From the NCBI GenBank assembly GCA_029262795.1, contig JAJCYT010000030.1, positions 186,001-250,000 on the forward strand: a DNA stretch of 64,000 bases, given 5' to 3'. The DNA comes from Candidatus Fraserbacteria bacterium (lineage in GTDB: Bacteria; Bipolaricaulota; Bipolaricaulia; RBG-16-55-9; JAJCYT01). Positions 35,421 through 44,228 of the stretch are shown here, in pieces; the stretch's first letter is position 1; every line of letters starts with the position of its first letter. Made by a program: the position numbers and the translations under genes. A model generated the notes under the pieces. The model saw only the letters and a program-made list of their open reading frames with translations. It was not told where the DNA came from and did not search any database.

Positions 35421-36913
35421 AACTGCCTTTTGATAAACTACTCATTGCCAACCGAGGTGAAATTGCTCGGCGCATCATGCACACCTGTCGTGAGTTGGGT
35501 GTGAAAACGGTGGCTGTTCATTCGGACATCGACCAACACGCGCCGTTCGTTCGTGATGCAGATGAAGCTGTTTCACTCGAAGGAGACACAGCTGCTGAAA
35601 CCTATTTGGTGGTCGAGAAAATATTGGATGCTGCCAAGAAAACCAAAGCCGAGGCCATTCACCCTGGCTATGGATTCCTGTCTGAAAACGCCCAATTTGC
35701 TGAAGCGGTTCAAACATCTGGTATGACATGGATTGGGCCGACACCAGGGTCCATTCAGCAAATGGGTTCTAAAGCTGAAGCCAGAGCTTTGGCTGAGAAA
35801 GCCGGTGTGCCTCTTGTTCCAGGCATGGCCGAGGATGGTCACAGTGATGAAGAACTTTTAAATCAAGCCAAAGCGATTGGCTTTCCTGTCCTCATCAAAG
35901 CCAGCGCAGGTGGCGGTGGCAAAGGGATGCGTGTGGTTGAAGCAGAAGCAGAATTTCTAGGCGGTTTGCAAGCCACGCGTCGTGAAGCAAAATCGTCATT
36001 TGGGAACGACCATCTCATCATCGAAAAATACATTCTCAATCCGCGCCACATTGAAGTTCAAGTGTTTGGCGACACACATGGCGGGGCCGTTCATCTGTTT
36101 GAGCGCGAGTGTTCTATTCAACGCCGCCACCAAAAGATTGTTGAAGAAAGCCCTTCGCCTGTAATGAATGAATCACAACGCGAAGCAATCACCGAAGCAG
36201 CCGTACGATTGACTAAAGGTGTGGACTATGTGAATGCTGGAACCATTGAATTCATTATGGATGAGTCCGGCGATTTCTATTTTTTGGAAATGAACACGCG
36301 CCTCCAAGTTGAGCATCCCGTGACCGAAGGCGTGACGGGCTTGGATTTGGTTGCGCTTCAACTTCAGGTTGCGGCAGGTTACGCTTTGCCGTTTAAACAG
36401 CATGAACTCACACAGCGTGGTCACGCCATCGAAGTTCGCGTGTATGCCGAAGATCCCGCTTTTCAATTTGCTCCACAGACGGGTGCGATTGATGTGCTCA
36501 ACCTTGCCAATGGACCTGGGATTCGATGGGACAATGGCATCGAACAAGGCAGCGAAGTTTCTCCTTATTATGATCCTATGCTCGGCAAACTGATTGTGTA
36601 TGGAGAAAATCGTAATGCAGCGATTCGTCGCTTAAGGATGGCACTTTCAGACACAGCTTTGTTGGGCGTACAAACGAATCTGACATTTTTAAAAGAAGTG
36701 ATTGATCATCCTGCTTTCATCAGTGGTGACACGACCACTGGCTTCATCGACAAACATTTTTCTGATTGGAAAGAAGCCGAGCCACAAGACCTCGACTGGC
36801 TGGCCATGATTGCCTATGAAGCTTGGGGCAAGCAACGAACTACTGCTGTTGGCACTTCCTCTGAAGCTCAATTCGATCCCTGGCATCTCAACGAGCCTTG
36901 GAGGAATGTATGA
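35417..36913 (+). CDS. Biotin carboxylase subunit, probably of methylcrotonyl-CoA carboxylase
   Basis: A 498-residue ATP-grasp enzyme that carboxylates biotin. Opening KLLIANRGEIARRIMHTCRE, then HPGYGFLSEN, the glycine-rich GGGGKGMRVVEA, HIEVQVFGDTHGG with ERECSIQRRHQK, and EMNTRLQVEHPVTE. About 50 extra residues follow the core. Related MCC alpha chains are about 650-670 residues and carry the biotin domain; here that part is a separate gene starting at an ATGA overlap. The carboxyltransferase subunit is not in the window. Could also serve another acyl-CoA carboxylase; the operon favours methylcrotonyl-CoA. Confidence 0.9.
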   Translation: MKLPFDKLLIANRGEIARRIMHTCRELGVKTVAVHSDIDQHAPFVRDADEAVSLEGDTAAETYLVVEKILDAAKKTKAEAIHPGYGFLSENAQFAEAVQTSGMTWIGPTPGSIQQMGSKAEARALAEKAGVPLVPGMAEDGHSDEELLNQAKAIGFPVLIKASAGGGGKGMRVVEAEAEFLGGLQATRREAKSSFGNDHLIIEKYILNPRHIEVQVFGDTHGGAVHLFERECSIQRRHQKIVEESPSPVMNESQREAITEAAVRLTKGVDYVNAGTIEFIMDESGDFYFLEMNTRLQVEHPVTEGVTGLDLVALQLQVAAGYALPFKQHELTQRGHAIEVRVYAEDPAFQFAPQTGAIDVLNLANGPGIRWDNGIEQGSEVSPYYDPMLGKLIVYGENRNAAIRRLRMALSDTALLGVQTNLTFLKEVIDHPAFISGDTTTGFIDKHFSDWKEAEPQDLDWLAMIAYEAWGKQRTTAVGTSSEAQFDPWHLNEPWRNV

Positions 36914-37395
36914 AACTCAAACTTGCTGTCGGCGATACCACCCGCGAAGTTGAGCTTCAGCGTCAAGGCGACAAGCTTACAGTCACGGATGAGCACGGTG
37001 TAACAAAAATCATTCAGTTGATCCATCGAGATGAACACGGATTGGAAATTGAAATTGATGGTCAGCGGATTCAAATTTTCGGCACAAAAAATCGAGATCA
37101 AAAACACATCTGGGCCAATGGACAATCCTGGCGTTATCAGCAGATTAAAGAAGGCGCAGCAGGAGGGCAGGCCGATCCTGGCTCACTCAGCGTCAACATT
37201 CCTGCCGTAGTCACCGAAGTGCTGGTCAGTGAAGGTGACACCGTTCAGGCAGGCGACAAGCTTGTGTTGCTGGAATCCATGAAAATGGTGTTGTCCATTC
37301 AAGCACCGCAGGATGGCACAGTAAAAGCCATCCACTGCGAGCCTGAACAATCTGTGGAGCCTGGACTGGCCCTGATTGAATTGGACACCGAATGA
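36910..37395 (+). CDS. Biotin carboxyl carrier protein/domain
   Basis: A 161-residue protein. The C-terminal biotinyl domain has the biotinylation motif ESMKM, with Lys125 as the acceptor, and ends in GLALIELD. The N-terminal 80 residues are a beta-rich domain like the BT region of MCC alpha. ATG 36910 has GGAGGA five bases upstream and overlaps the stop of the biotin carboxylase gene. Together the two genes look like a split MCC alpha chain. It overlaps the next start (ATGA) at 37392. Confidence 0.9.
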   Translation: MKLKLAVGDTTREVELQRQGDKLTVTDEHGVTKIIQLIHRDEHGLEIEIDGQRIQIFGTKNRDQKHIWANGQSWRYQQIKEGAAGGQADPGSLSVNIPAVVTEVLVSEGDTVQAGDKLVLLESMKMVLSIQAPQDGTVKAIHCEPEQSVEPGLALIELDTE

Positions 37396-38291
37396 AACGG
37401 GTTCAAATCGTCGAAGTCGGCCCGCGGGACGGACTACAAAACGAAGATCATCTCGTCCCTATAGAAGACAAACTTCGATTCATTCAATTGCTGACTGATG
37501 CTGGATTTAAGCGCATTGAAGCCACATCTTTCGTTCATCCCAAATGGGTGCCTCAAATGGCCGATGCCAAAGACCTTTATCCGCAAATACCTAAATTAGA
37601 TGGTGTTATTTACAGTGCATTGGTGCCCAATGTTCGTGGAATGGAAACAGCGATTGAAGTTGGTGTGCAAGAAATTGCCGTGTTCACGTCAGTCAGTGAA
37701 ACGTTTAATCAGAAAAACATCAACATGAGTATTGATGAATCTTTGCAAGTAATCGAATCTGTGATTGAGTTAGCGAAACAGGAAAATATTCCAACTCGAG
37801 GATATCTTTCAACCTGCTTTGGCTGTCCGTATGAAGGTCATATCGATGAAGTTATTGTTGCTGAACTGACCGCAAAGCTGATTGATCTTGGTTGCTTCGA
37901 GGTTTCCGTCAGTGATACGATTGGGGTGGCAACACCAGGCGATGTGGATCGTGTGTTGAAGGCAGTATTAAGTCAATCAAATGTTGAACAGGTCGCGCTT
38001 CATTTTCACGATACGCGAGGCACGGCTTTGGCCAATATCATGCAGGCACTCAACTATGATATCGCTGTGTTCGACAGCTCAGCAGGAGGCGCAGGGGGAT
38101 GTCCATTCGCTCCAGGGGCAGCAGGCAATGTGGCCAGTGAGGATTTAATTTATTTATTTGATGGGATGGGGATTGAAACGGGTATCTCTTTAGAAAAGTT
38201 GAAAGAAGCGTCGCTCTTTTTAGAATCTGTATTAGAGAAAACGCTCACCAGTCGAGTGTTGCACAGTCCCGAATCGCCCTTAAAAAGCTGA
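37392..38291 (+). CDS. mvaB: Hydroxymethylglutaryl-CoA lyase
   Basis: A 299-residue TIM-barrel lyase that splits HMG-CoA to acetoacetate and acetyl-CoA, the last step of leucine breakdown. Motifs: VEVGPRDGLQNE at the N terminus, the metal histidines in LHFHDTRGTALAN, and GGAGGCPFAPGAAGNVASED with the catalytic Cys. Full family length. The start overlaps the biotin-carrier stop. Confidence 0.95.
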   Translation: MKRVQIVEVGPRDGLQNEDHLVPIEDKLRFIQLLTDAGFKRIEATSFVHPKWVPQMADAKDLYPQIPKLDGVIYSALVPNVRGMETAIEVGVQEIAVFTSVSETFNQKNINMSIDESLQVIESVIELAKQENIPTRGYLSTCFGCPYEGHIDEVIVAELTAKLIDLGCFEVSVSDTIGVATPGDVDRVLKAVLSQSNVEQVALHFHDTRGTALANIMQALNYDIAVFDSSAGGAGGCPFAPGAAGNVASEDLIYLFDGMGIETGISLEKLKEASLFLESVLEKTLTSRVLHSPESPLKS

Positions 38292-38300
38292 GGAGGCAGG

Positions 38301-39323
38301 ATGAAATTCGATAGCACACTGTTGACCAATCAACTTGAAGATATTCCCAAGATGACCCAAGCGGCACAGGAGTTGGGCTTCGACGGCATCTGGACCTCAG
38401 AAACTGCACACGATGCATTTTTACCGTTGGTCCTGGCCGCAGAACATTCTAAAGATATGAGCCTTGGCACCAGCATTGCGGTGGCCTTCCCACGCAGTCC
38501 GGCAATTTTAGCATACATGGCCTGGGATTTGGCACGATTTTCTAAAGGCCGTTTCATTCTTGGATTAGGCACACAAGTGAAAGGTCACAACGTGCGTCGT
38601 TTTAGTGTGCCGTGGGAAAGCCCAATGAAAAAATTACGCGAAGTGATTCTGTCCATGCGAGCTTTTTGGGATTGTTGGCAGAATGGCACCAAGCTGAAGT
38701 TCGATGGTGAGTTTTATCAGTTCAGTTTGATGACGCCATTTTTCAATCCTGGCCCACATGATTATCCAGATATTCCTATCTACATTGCGGCAGTCAATCC
38801 GATGATGTGCCAACTTGCAGGTGAGTTGTGCGAAGGCATTCACGTCCATCCCTTCCACACAGCCAAATATTTAAAAGAAGTTGTTTGGCCCAATGTGAAC
38901 AAAGGATTGGAACAAACCGGCCGCAAGCGCGAAGATATTTCTTTATCCAGCACAGTGTTTGTGATCCCAACAGATGATGAACAAAAAATGCCTGGATACG
39001 AGTTCACCACACGCCAGCAGATTTCATTCTACGCCAGCACCCCTGCATACCGCATTGTGTTTCAAACCCACGGCTGGGACGACATTGCCGAACAACTTAG
39101 CCAACACGCCGCCGCCGGTGAATGGAATGAAATGCCGAATCTGATCACCGACGAAATCTTAGACACACTGGCCATTCGCGGCACATGGGCAGATATCCCC
39201 AAAAAGCTCCTGGAACGCTATGACGGCAATCTGTTGGATCGTGTCAGTTACTACTTCCCTTTCATGCCTGGTGACAATGATGAAGGCTGGAAGGCTTCGA
39301 TAGAAGGATTTAAGGGGAGTTAA
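38301..39323 (+). CDS. LLM-class oxidoreductase, F420-dependent type
   Basis: A 340-residue luciferase-like monooxygenase-fold protein. Landmarks: ELGFDGIWTSETAHDAFLP, LGTSIAVAFPRSP, LARFSKGRFILGLGTQVKGH. This pattern fits the group of F420-dependent oxidoreductases typified by MSMEG_2256. The genome encodes CofG and CofH (44228-46697), which make the F420 core, so the cofactor is likely available. Its substrate is unknown; position at the end of the leucine-type operon (GGAGG before the ATG, nine bases after the lyase) suggests an acyl-CoA or related compound. Use of FMN cannot be ruled out. Confidence 0.85.
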   Translation: MKFDSTLLTNQLEDIPKMTQAAQELGFDGIWTSETAHDAFLPLVLAAEHSKDMSLGTSIAVAFPRSPAILAYMAWDLARFSKGRFILGLGTQVKGHNVRRFSVPWESPMKKLREVILSMRAFWDCWQNGTKLKFDGEFYQFSLMTPFFNPGPHDYPDIPIYIAAVNPMMCQLAGELCEGIHVHPFHTAKYLKEVVWPNVNKGLEQTGRKREDISLSSTVFVIPTDDEQKMPGYEFTTRQQISFYASTPAYRIVFQTHGWDDIAEQLSQHAAAGEWNEMPNLITDEILDTLAIRGTWADIPKKLLERYDGNLLDRVSYYFPFMPGDNDEGWKASIEGFKGS

Positions 39324-39355
39324 GTAGTTTTCTAGCGAACTCATCGTTCTGCGTC

Positions 39356-39361
39356 TAAGAT
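39356..39361 (+). promoter_or_regulatory. -10 box for recG, predicted leaderless start
   Basis: TAAGAT, six bases before ATG 39368, with no ribosome binding site. The same box and spacing as at aroC. Confidence 0.5.
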
Positions 39362-39367
39362 AACCCC

Positions 39368-41773
39368 ATGGGGGACGCACAGACTCGTTTGCAACAGCTT
39401 GGTAAGATTTTGGCATTGGAAGCCCGTCAGGGGTATGAAGACCGTGCTATGATTGGCGGTTTGGAATCTTTCGTGACCAAATTGAGTCAGGATGTTGGCG
39501 ATCCGATTGCTGAGGCATTGCAGCGCCACATTCAAAATTATCAGGCCAAATCTCACCCCGAACGTGTTGATGCTGTCCGAGAATTGCTGGATGTGCTCAA
39601 AGACCTTTCAGTTGAAGTGAGCGTGCCAGAAATTCCTGCTGAACAAATGCAACCTTTAACATCTGATGCAGAAACAAGAGCTGCTCCGTCAACGCCTTCC
39701 GAAGAAGTGATTGCGCCTCCACCTTCTAATTTTGAAGTGCCTGGGTTGGATGCCACGATCAATTATGCCAAAGGTGTTGGTGCACGACGCGAAAAAGCGT
39801 TACAGAAACTGGGCATCAAAATTATTGAAGATCTTTTAATTTACTTCCCGCGCCGCATTGAAGATCGTACTCAAACGAAAAAGATTGCTCAGATTCGAGA
39901 TGGGGATCGTGTGACCATTGTGGGGTCAGTTCGTGCGATGGACACCGTGAAGCCGCGCCCCAATTTTGAAATCCTCAAGGTGGCGATTCAGGACGGCACG
40001 GGTATTTTGTACGCGGTGTGGTTCAATCAATCATGGCTGAAAACACAGATGAAATCAGGCCAAAAGATTTCTATGTACGGCGAAGTCAGTCACGAATTTG
40101 GGCAGATTCAAATGAGCAATCCGACTTGGGAGCCAGCAGAGCAAGGGTTGTTTACGGGGCGTCTGGTACCGATATACCCTTCTACCAAAGGTGTTCAACA
40201 ATCAGCATTGATTCGGCTGATTCGAGACAATGTGGTGCGCTACAAAGACCGAATTGAAGAAATTCTGCCGGAGCCGATTCGCAAACGGGAAGGGTTGCTG
40301 CCGCGATCCGAAGCGATTGCCAGCATTCATTTTCCCAAATCCATCAAACATTTTGAACAGGCGAGAAACACATTGGCGTTTGAGGAATTGTTTTTGTTTC
40401 AGTTGGGCGTGGCGATGCATCGTTCGCAAACGGAAGCCGTTGAAGGTCGTTCTTTGGAAGTTGAGAATGATGCGTTTGATGAATTTGAGATGGCGCTGCC
40501 ATTTAAACTCACTGGCGCACAACGCCGATCTATCAACGAAATCCGTAAAGATATGGCTTCGCCTCATCCGATGAATCGTTTGCTGCAAGGAGATGTGGGG
40601 TCTGGCAAAACCATTGTGGCGGCGGCGGCTTGCTTCATTGCGATTAAAGCGGGTTATCAAAGCTGCATGATGGCACCCACTGAAATCCTGGCGCAGCAGC
40701 ACATGAACGGACTCAAAGATTTGCTTGAACCTTTGGGCATCCGCTGTGGCTTGATGATTGGCAGTTTAAAAGAATCAGAAAAACGAGAAATCCGTGAGTT
40801 GATGAAACTGGGCATGATTGATCTGCTCATCGGTACCCACGCACTGATTGAAGACTCTATCGAATTTAACAAACCTGGCTTGGTTGTGATTGATGAACAG
40901 CACCGCTTTGGCGTGATTCAACGTTCCAAGCTGGAAAAAAAGGGTGAGAATCTCGATGTGCTGGTGATGAGTGCCACACCGATTCCGCGCACGATTATGC
41001 TCACACTCTATGGTCAGTTTGAGGTTTCGATTCTCGACGAACTGCCCTTTGAAAAACAGATTCGCACTTACTGGATTTCCGAAGACAAGCGCCATGAAGT
41101 CTATGACTTGGTGTCTAAGGAAGTTGAAAAAGGCATTCAGGCGTATGTGGTTTATCCATTGGTTGAAGAATCTGAAACCATGGAACTTCGAGCTGCTACC
41201 CAGATGAAGGAGGAACTTGAAAACACTTTCTTTAAAAACTTCAACGTAGGCTTGTTACACGGTCGTATGAAGGAGGCCGAAAAGCGTGAAGTGATGCAAG
41301 CATTGAGAAATAAAGAAATTCAAATTCTGGTCAGCACCACCGTGGTTGAAGTGGGCATTGATATACCAGACGCTTCATTGATGGTGATTGAACACGCTGA
41401 ACGGTTTGGCCTTTCGCAGCTTCACCAGTTGCGTGGGCGTATTGGACGCGCAGGCCAATCCTCATTGTGTTTTGCCATCGGCACGGCGAAAACCGATGAT
41501 TCCCGCGCTCGCCTTCAAGTGTTTCAGGAACATCTGGATGGCTTCAAAATTGCCGAAGCGGACTTGGAAATTCGAGGTCCGGGTGAACTGCTCGGGTTGG
41601 CTCAACACGGCTTGGACAACACATTCAGGGCTGCTGATTTGATTCACGATCTCAAATTAATGCAGCGGGCGCGATCCGAAGCAACGCTTTATCTCAAAGA
41701 AAATCCAGACACCCATCTGTTAAAAACCTTCCAACATCGATTCGGTGACAGTTTCGAATTGGCCAGATTCTAA
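39368..41773 (+). CDS. recG: ATP-dependent DNA helicase RecG
   Basis: An 801-residue helicase that reverses stalled forks and migrates Holliday junctions. After a variable N-terminal extension of about 125 residues (helical, then a Pro/Glu-rich linker) comes the wedge domain with GVGARREKALQKLGI and LIYFPRRIEDR. Helicase motifs: LLQGDVGSGKTIVAAAA, MAPTEILAQQH, VIDEQHRFGV, MSATPIPRT, STTVVEVGIDIPDA and QLRGRIGRAGQ. The typical E. coli protein is 693 residues; the N-terminal extension is like that of other lineages. It converges on the HEAT-repeat gene. Confidence 0.96.
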   Translation: MGDAQTRLQQLGKILALEARQGYEDRAMIGGLESFVTKLSQDVGDPIAEALQRHIQNYQAKSHPERVDAVRELLDVLKDLSVEVSVPEIPAEQMQPLTSDAETRAAPSTPSEEVIAPPPSNFEVPGLDATINYAKGVGARREKALQKLGIKIIEDLLIYFPRRIEDRTQTKKIAQIRDGDRVTIVGSVRAMDTVKPRPNFEILKVAIQDGTGILYAVWFNQSWLKTQMKSGQKISMYGEVSHEFGQIQMSNPTWEPAEQGLFTGRLVPIYPSTKGVQQSALIRLIRDNVVRYKDRIEEILPEPIRKREGLLPRSEAIASIHFPKSIKHFEQARNTLAFEELFLFQLGVAMHRSQTEAVEGRSLEVENDAFDEFEMALPFKLTGAQRRSINEIRKDMASPHPMNRLLQGDVGSGKTIVAAAACFIAIKAGYQSCMMAPTEILAQQHMNGLKDLLEPLGIRCGLMIGSLKESEKREIRELMKLGMIDLLIGTHALIEDSIEFNKPGLVVIDEQHRFGVIQRSKLEKKGENLDVLVMSATPIPRTIMLTLYGQFEVSILDELPFEKQIRTYWISEDKRHEVYDLVSKEVEKGIQAYVVYPLVEESETMELRAATQMKEELENTFFKNFNVGLLHGRMKEAEKREVMQALRNKEIQILVSTTVVEVGIDIPDASLMVIEHAERFGLSQLHQLRGRIGRAGQSSLCFAIGTAKTDDSRARLQVFQEHLDGFKIAEADLEIRGPGELLGLAQHGLDNTFRAADLIHDLKLMQRARSEATLYLKENPDTHLLKTFQHRFGDSFELARF

Positions 41774-41795
41774 TTTTTTTCTAACTCGAAGTGTT

Positions 41796-44228
41796 TCAGC
41801 CTCCACCACCAAGCTGAAGCTCCTGGCTTGATGATGGAATGATTTGTAGTGGGTTCAGTAAACGGTCTGCCAATGCGCGGACAAAAGCTTGTGTCAACTC
41901 CCCGTTGCTGTTGGGATTGATTACGGCAAGTGTGTACTGACTGATGAAGGCAAACAGAGTGCCTTCAGGCAAATTTTGGCTGATCAGGAGTTGTGCCAAG
42001 GCATCTGAAGCGGCTTGTCGTACGGCAGCGCTTTCGGAGGACACGGTGAGATCAATCAACTCATCCTGAGACAATCCCTCTGCCACAAAACTGTCAGCCA
42101 ACAAATTACCTGCAGCTTGTTGAAGCGCGATTGAATCAGCATTTTGCGCCTGATCCAACAGGAACTCTGAACCCACTTCTTCTGCGATCCAGCGATCCTG
42201 AACCAAAACTGCAATGGCTTCGGCAAATTGATCGGATTGGGCTTGAATGGTGAATTGACCCAACACCACACCGGAGCCATTGGCCAAGGCAATCAAGCCA
42301 TCATCGTCGTTGCTTTGACGGGCCAGCCAAGCGTTAGCAGAGGCGCGTTGTAGGGCAAAAGTTAAGCCCTCAATAATATTGGCCAGCAAAGTATCGTTAT
42401 CCAAGTCTGAAGTGAGCAAGGCTTCTGTCAGTGCAGAAATGGATGCCTGTTGGAGTTCTTCGCTTGCGCCTTGTTCTGCGATGTCTAGCAAAGCTTCGAG
42501 TGAAAGATCACTTTCCAGCAACCGTTGACCCAGTACTGTTGCTGCAGCTTGACGCAATTCAACGGTTGCGCCTTCGGCAGCAAGTGTTTGTAATTCTTCA
42601 TCACTGACATCGGGAGCGTCGGAAAGGCTGATCTGAATTTGAAAAAACTGACCGGAAACAACGGTGTTGATGTTGCGTAAATCCACGCTGTTTTGAGCGC
42701 GGATGGCGTCTGGGAATAAAGCCAATTGATCTCGAATGGTGCGCAGACGTTGTGTGGTACCTAGGTCGCCTGCAGATTCTGCGGTGGTGTTGAACAAAAG
42801 AGTGTTTTCATCAATAAGCTGGCGCACTTCTGCCAAAAGCGCCAAAGCCTCTTCAGCTTGACCCCGTCTGCCTGAGATGACGATACGATCCAGCTTGCTC
42901 TGAATTTCATTAATGGTTTCAATAGCTCTTTGCCGTTGTGAGGAAAAGAATTTGAGCAGTGCGCGCCCAGCTGCCACACGAAAACCTTCAGCCAGAGAAG
43001 TGTCTGAAGCCATAGCAATCAATTCATCCACAGGTTCATCAAAACGATTGATCGCCCCAAACTGCAAGAACAAGCCCGCCAAAAATCCAGCAGCTGAATT
43101 TCTTAAAAAAGCATTTGTGCCATCGATCAATGTCCCGCCAATTTCGGTGACTTCACCGCGAACAACAGCTTCAAGCAAAGGCTGATCAATCACAAAAATC
43201 AGGTTGGGCCGAAGCAGCGTGAACACGGCATTGGAAGCTGCAGTGTTGTAGGCGGCTGAGTTGGAATCATTGATAGTTTCCAGCAAAGCGTCGAGTGGCA
43301 TTTCGCCAGTGCCCACAGAGAAAACCAATGTTTCTTCCAAAGCCAGGACTGAGGCCAGTTGAACCTCTGGTGTGGTGCCTTGGTTGGCAAGGCTCAGTAA
43401 CTGATCCAAGGAACGATCAGCGCGCAGCAGACGTTGTCGCAGCAGATCAGCCGCGACCTGTCGCAGAGCAGGGGTATTGTCGGGATTGGCAGCAATGGCT
43501 TCGATTTCTTCTATAGATAAAGCATCAAGGCTTGAAGCAAATGCATCCGCAGCTGCCTGTTGCAGTGCGATGTTGCCCTGACCGACGATGCGGCTGATGT
43601 CGAGCCCGTTGCCGTTGATAAGATTGATCAAGCCGTTGCTGTCCAATGGCTCTAACTCATCGGCCAGGCGCTGCATCACAGCCTGTGAAGCAGCTTGCCT
43701 TAGTTCGATGATTTCAGATTCGTTGGCCAAGTTCACCAAATCTTCAGTTGGCGTTGAAGAACTTGCTAAAGCCTGAGCCAGTGCAGGTACAACGGCCTGT
43801 CGAGTGTCTGAGGAATCGCTGTTGGTGGCCAAATTTTGCAACGTTTCTAAATCAAATTCAGCATCCAAGAATGCTTGAGATAGCAAAACGCTTGCGCTGG
43901 TTCTGATTGCAGCAAATGGGCTTTCACTGGCCAAAACTTGCAGTTCATCGAGTGATGTGGACTCGTTCACCAGACGACTGGCCAGGGCTTTTTCAGCAGC
44001 CTGTTTCAGTTCTTCAGTGATGCCGTTTTGAGCAATGTCTTCCAGTTCAGCATTTGTGATGTCGTCATTGACCCACAGTTCAGCCAGCCCGATGGCGGCA
44101 GCGGCACGGACCTCTGGAAACACATCCGTGCTGGCCAAACGCTCCAAACGCTCAAGGGATTGGGCATGGCCGACGCTGGATAAAAGCAACAAGGCGGCAA
44201 AAGCAAAAACAAGATATTTTTTAATCAT
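41796..44228 (-). CDS. Exported HEAT-like alpha-helical repeat protein
   Basis: An 810-residue protein with a Sec signal peptide (YLVFAFAALLLLSSVGHAQ) and then helical repeats of about 35-40 residues. Repeats read like ESTSLDELQVLASESPFAAI followed by RTSASVLLSQAF, with regular (L/A)RQAA(S/A) helices. Such HEAT/armadillo solenoids usually hold or sort partner proteins. Its start shares one base with the cofH stop (TGATG), and GAGGAG precedes it, so it is translated with cofH; the reason is unknown. The C terminus is GGGG. Its function is not recognised. Confidence 0.82.
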   Translation of the reverse strand: MIKKYLVFAFAALLLLSSVGHAQSLERLERLASTDVFPEVRAAAAIGLAELWVNDDITNAELEDIAQNGITEELKQAAEKALASRLVNESTSLDELQVLASESPFAAIRTSASVLLSQAFLDAEFDLETLQNLATNSDSSDTRQAVVPALAQALASSSTPTEDLVNLANESEIIELRQAASQAVMQRLADELEPLDSNGLINLINGNGLDISRIVGQGNIALQQAAADAFASSLDALSIEEIEAIAANPDNTPALRQVAADLLRQRLLRADRSLDQLLSLANQGTTPEVQLASVLALEETLVFSVGTGEMPLDALLETINDSNSAAYNTAASNAVFTLLRPNLIFVIDQPLLEAVVRGEVTEIGGTLIDGTNAFLRNSAAGFLAGLFLQFGAINRFDEPVDELIAMASDTSLAEGFRVAAGRALLKFFSSQRQRAIETINEIQSKLDRIVISGRRGQAEEALALLAEVRQLIDENTLLFNTTAESAGDLGTTQRLRTIRDQLALFPDAIRAQNSVDLRNINTVVSGQFFQIQISLSDAPDVSDEELQTLAAEGATVELRQAAATVLGQRLLESDLSLEALLDIAEQGASEELQQASISALTEALLTSDLDNDTLLANIIEGLTFALQRASANAWLARQSNDDDGLIALANGSGVVLGQFTIQAQSDQFAEAIAVLVQDRWIAEEVGSEFLLDQAQNADSIALQQAAGNLLADSFVAEGLSQDELIDLTVSSESAAVRQAASDALAQLLISQNLPEGTLFAFISQYTLAVINPNSNGELTQAFVRALADRLLNPLQIIPSSSQELQLGGGG

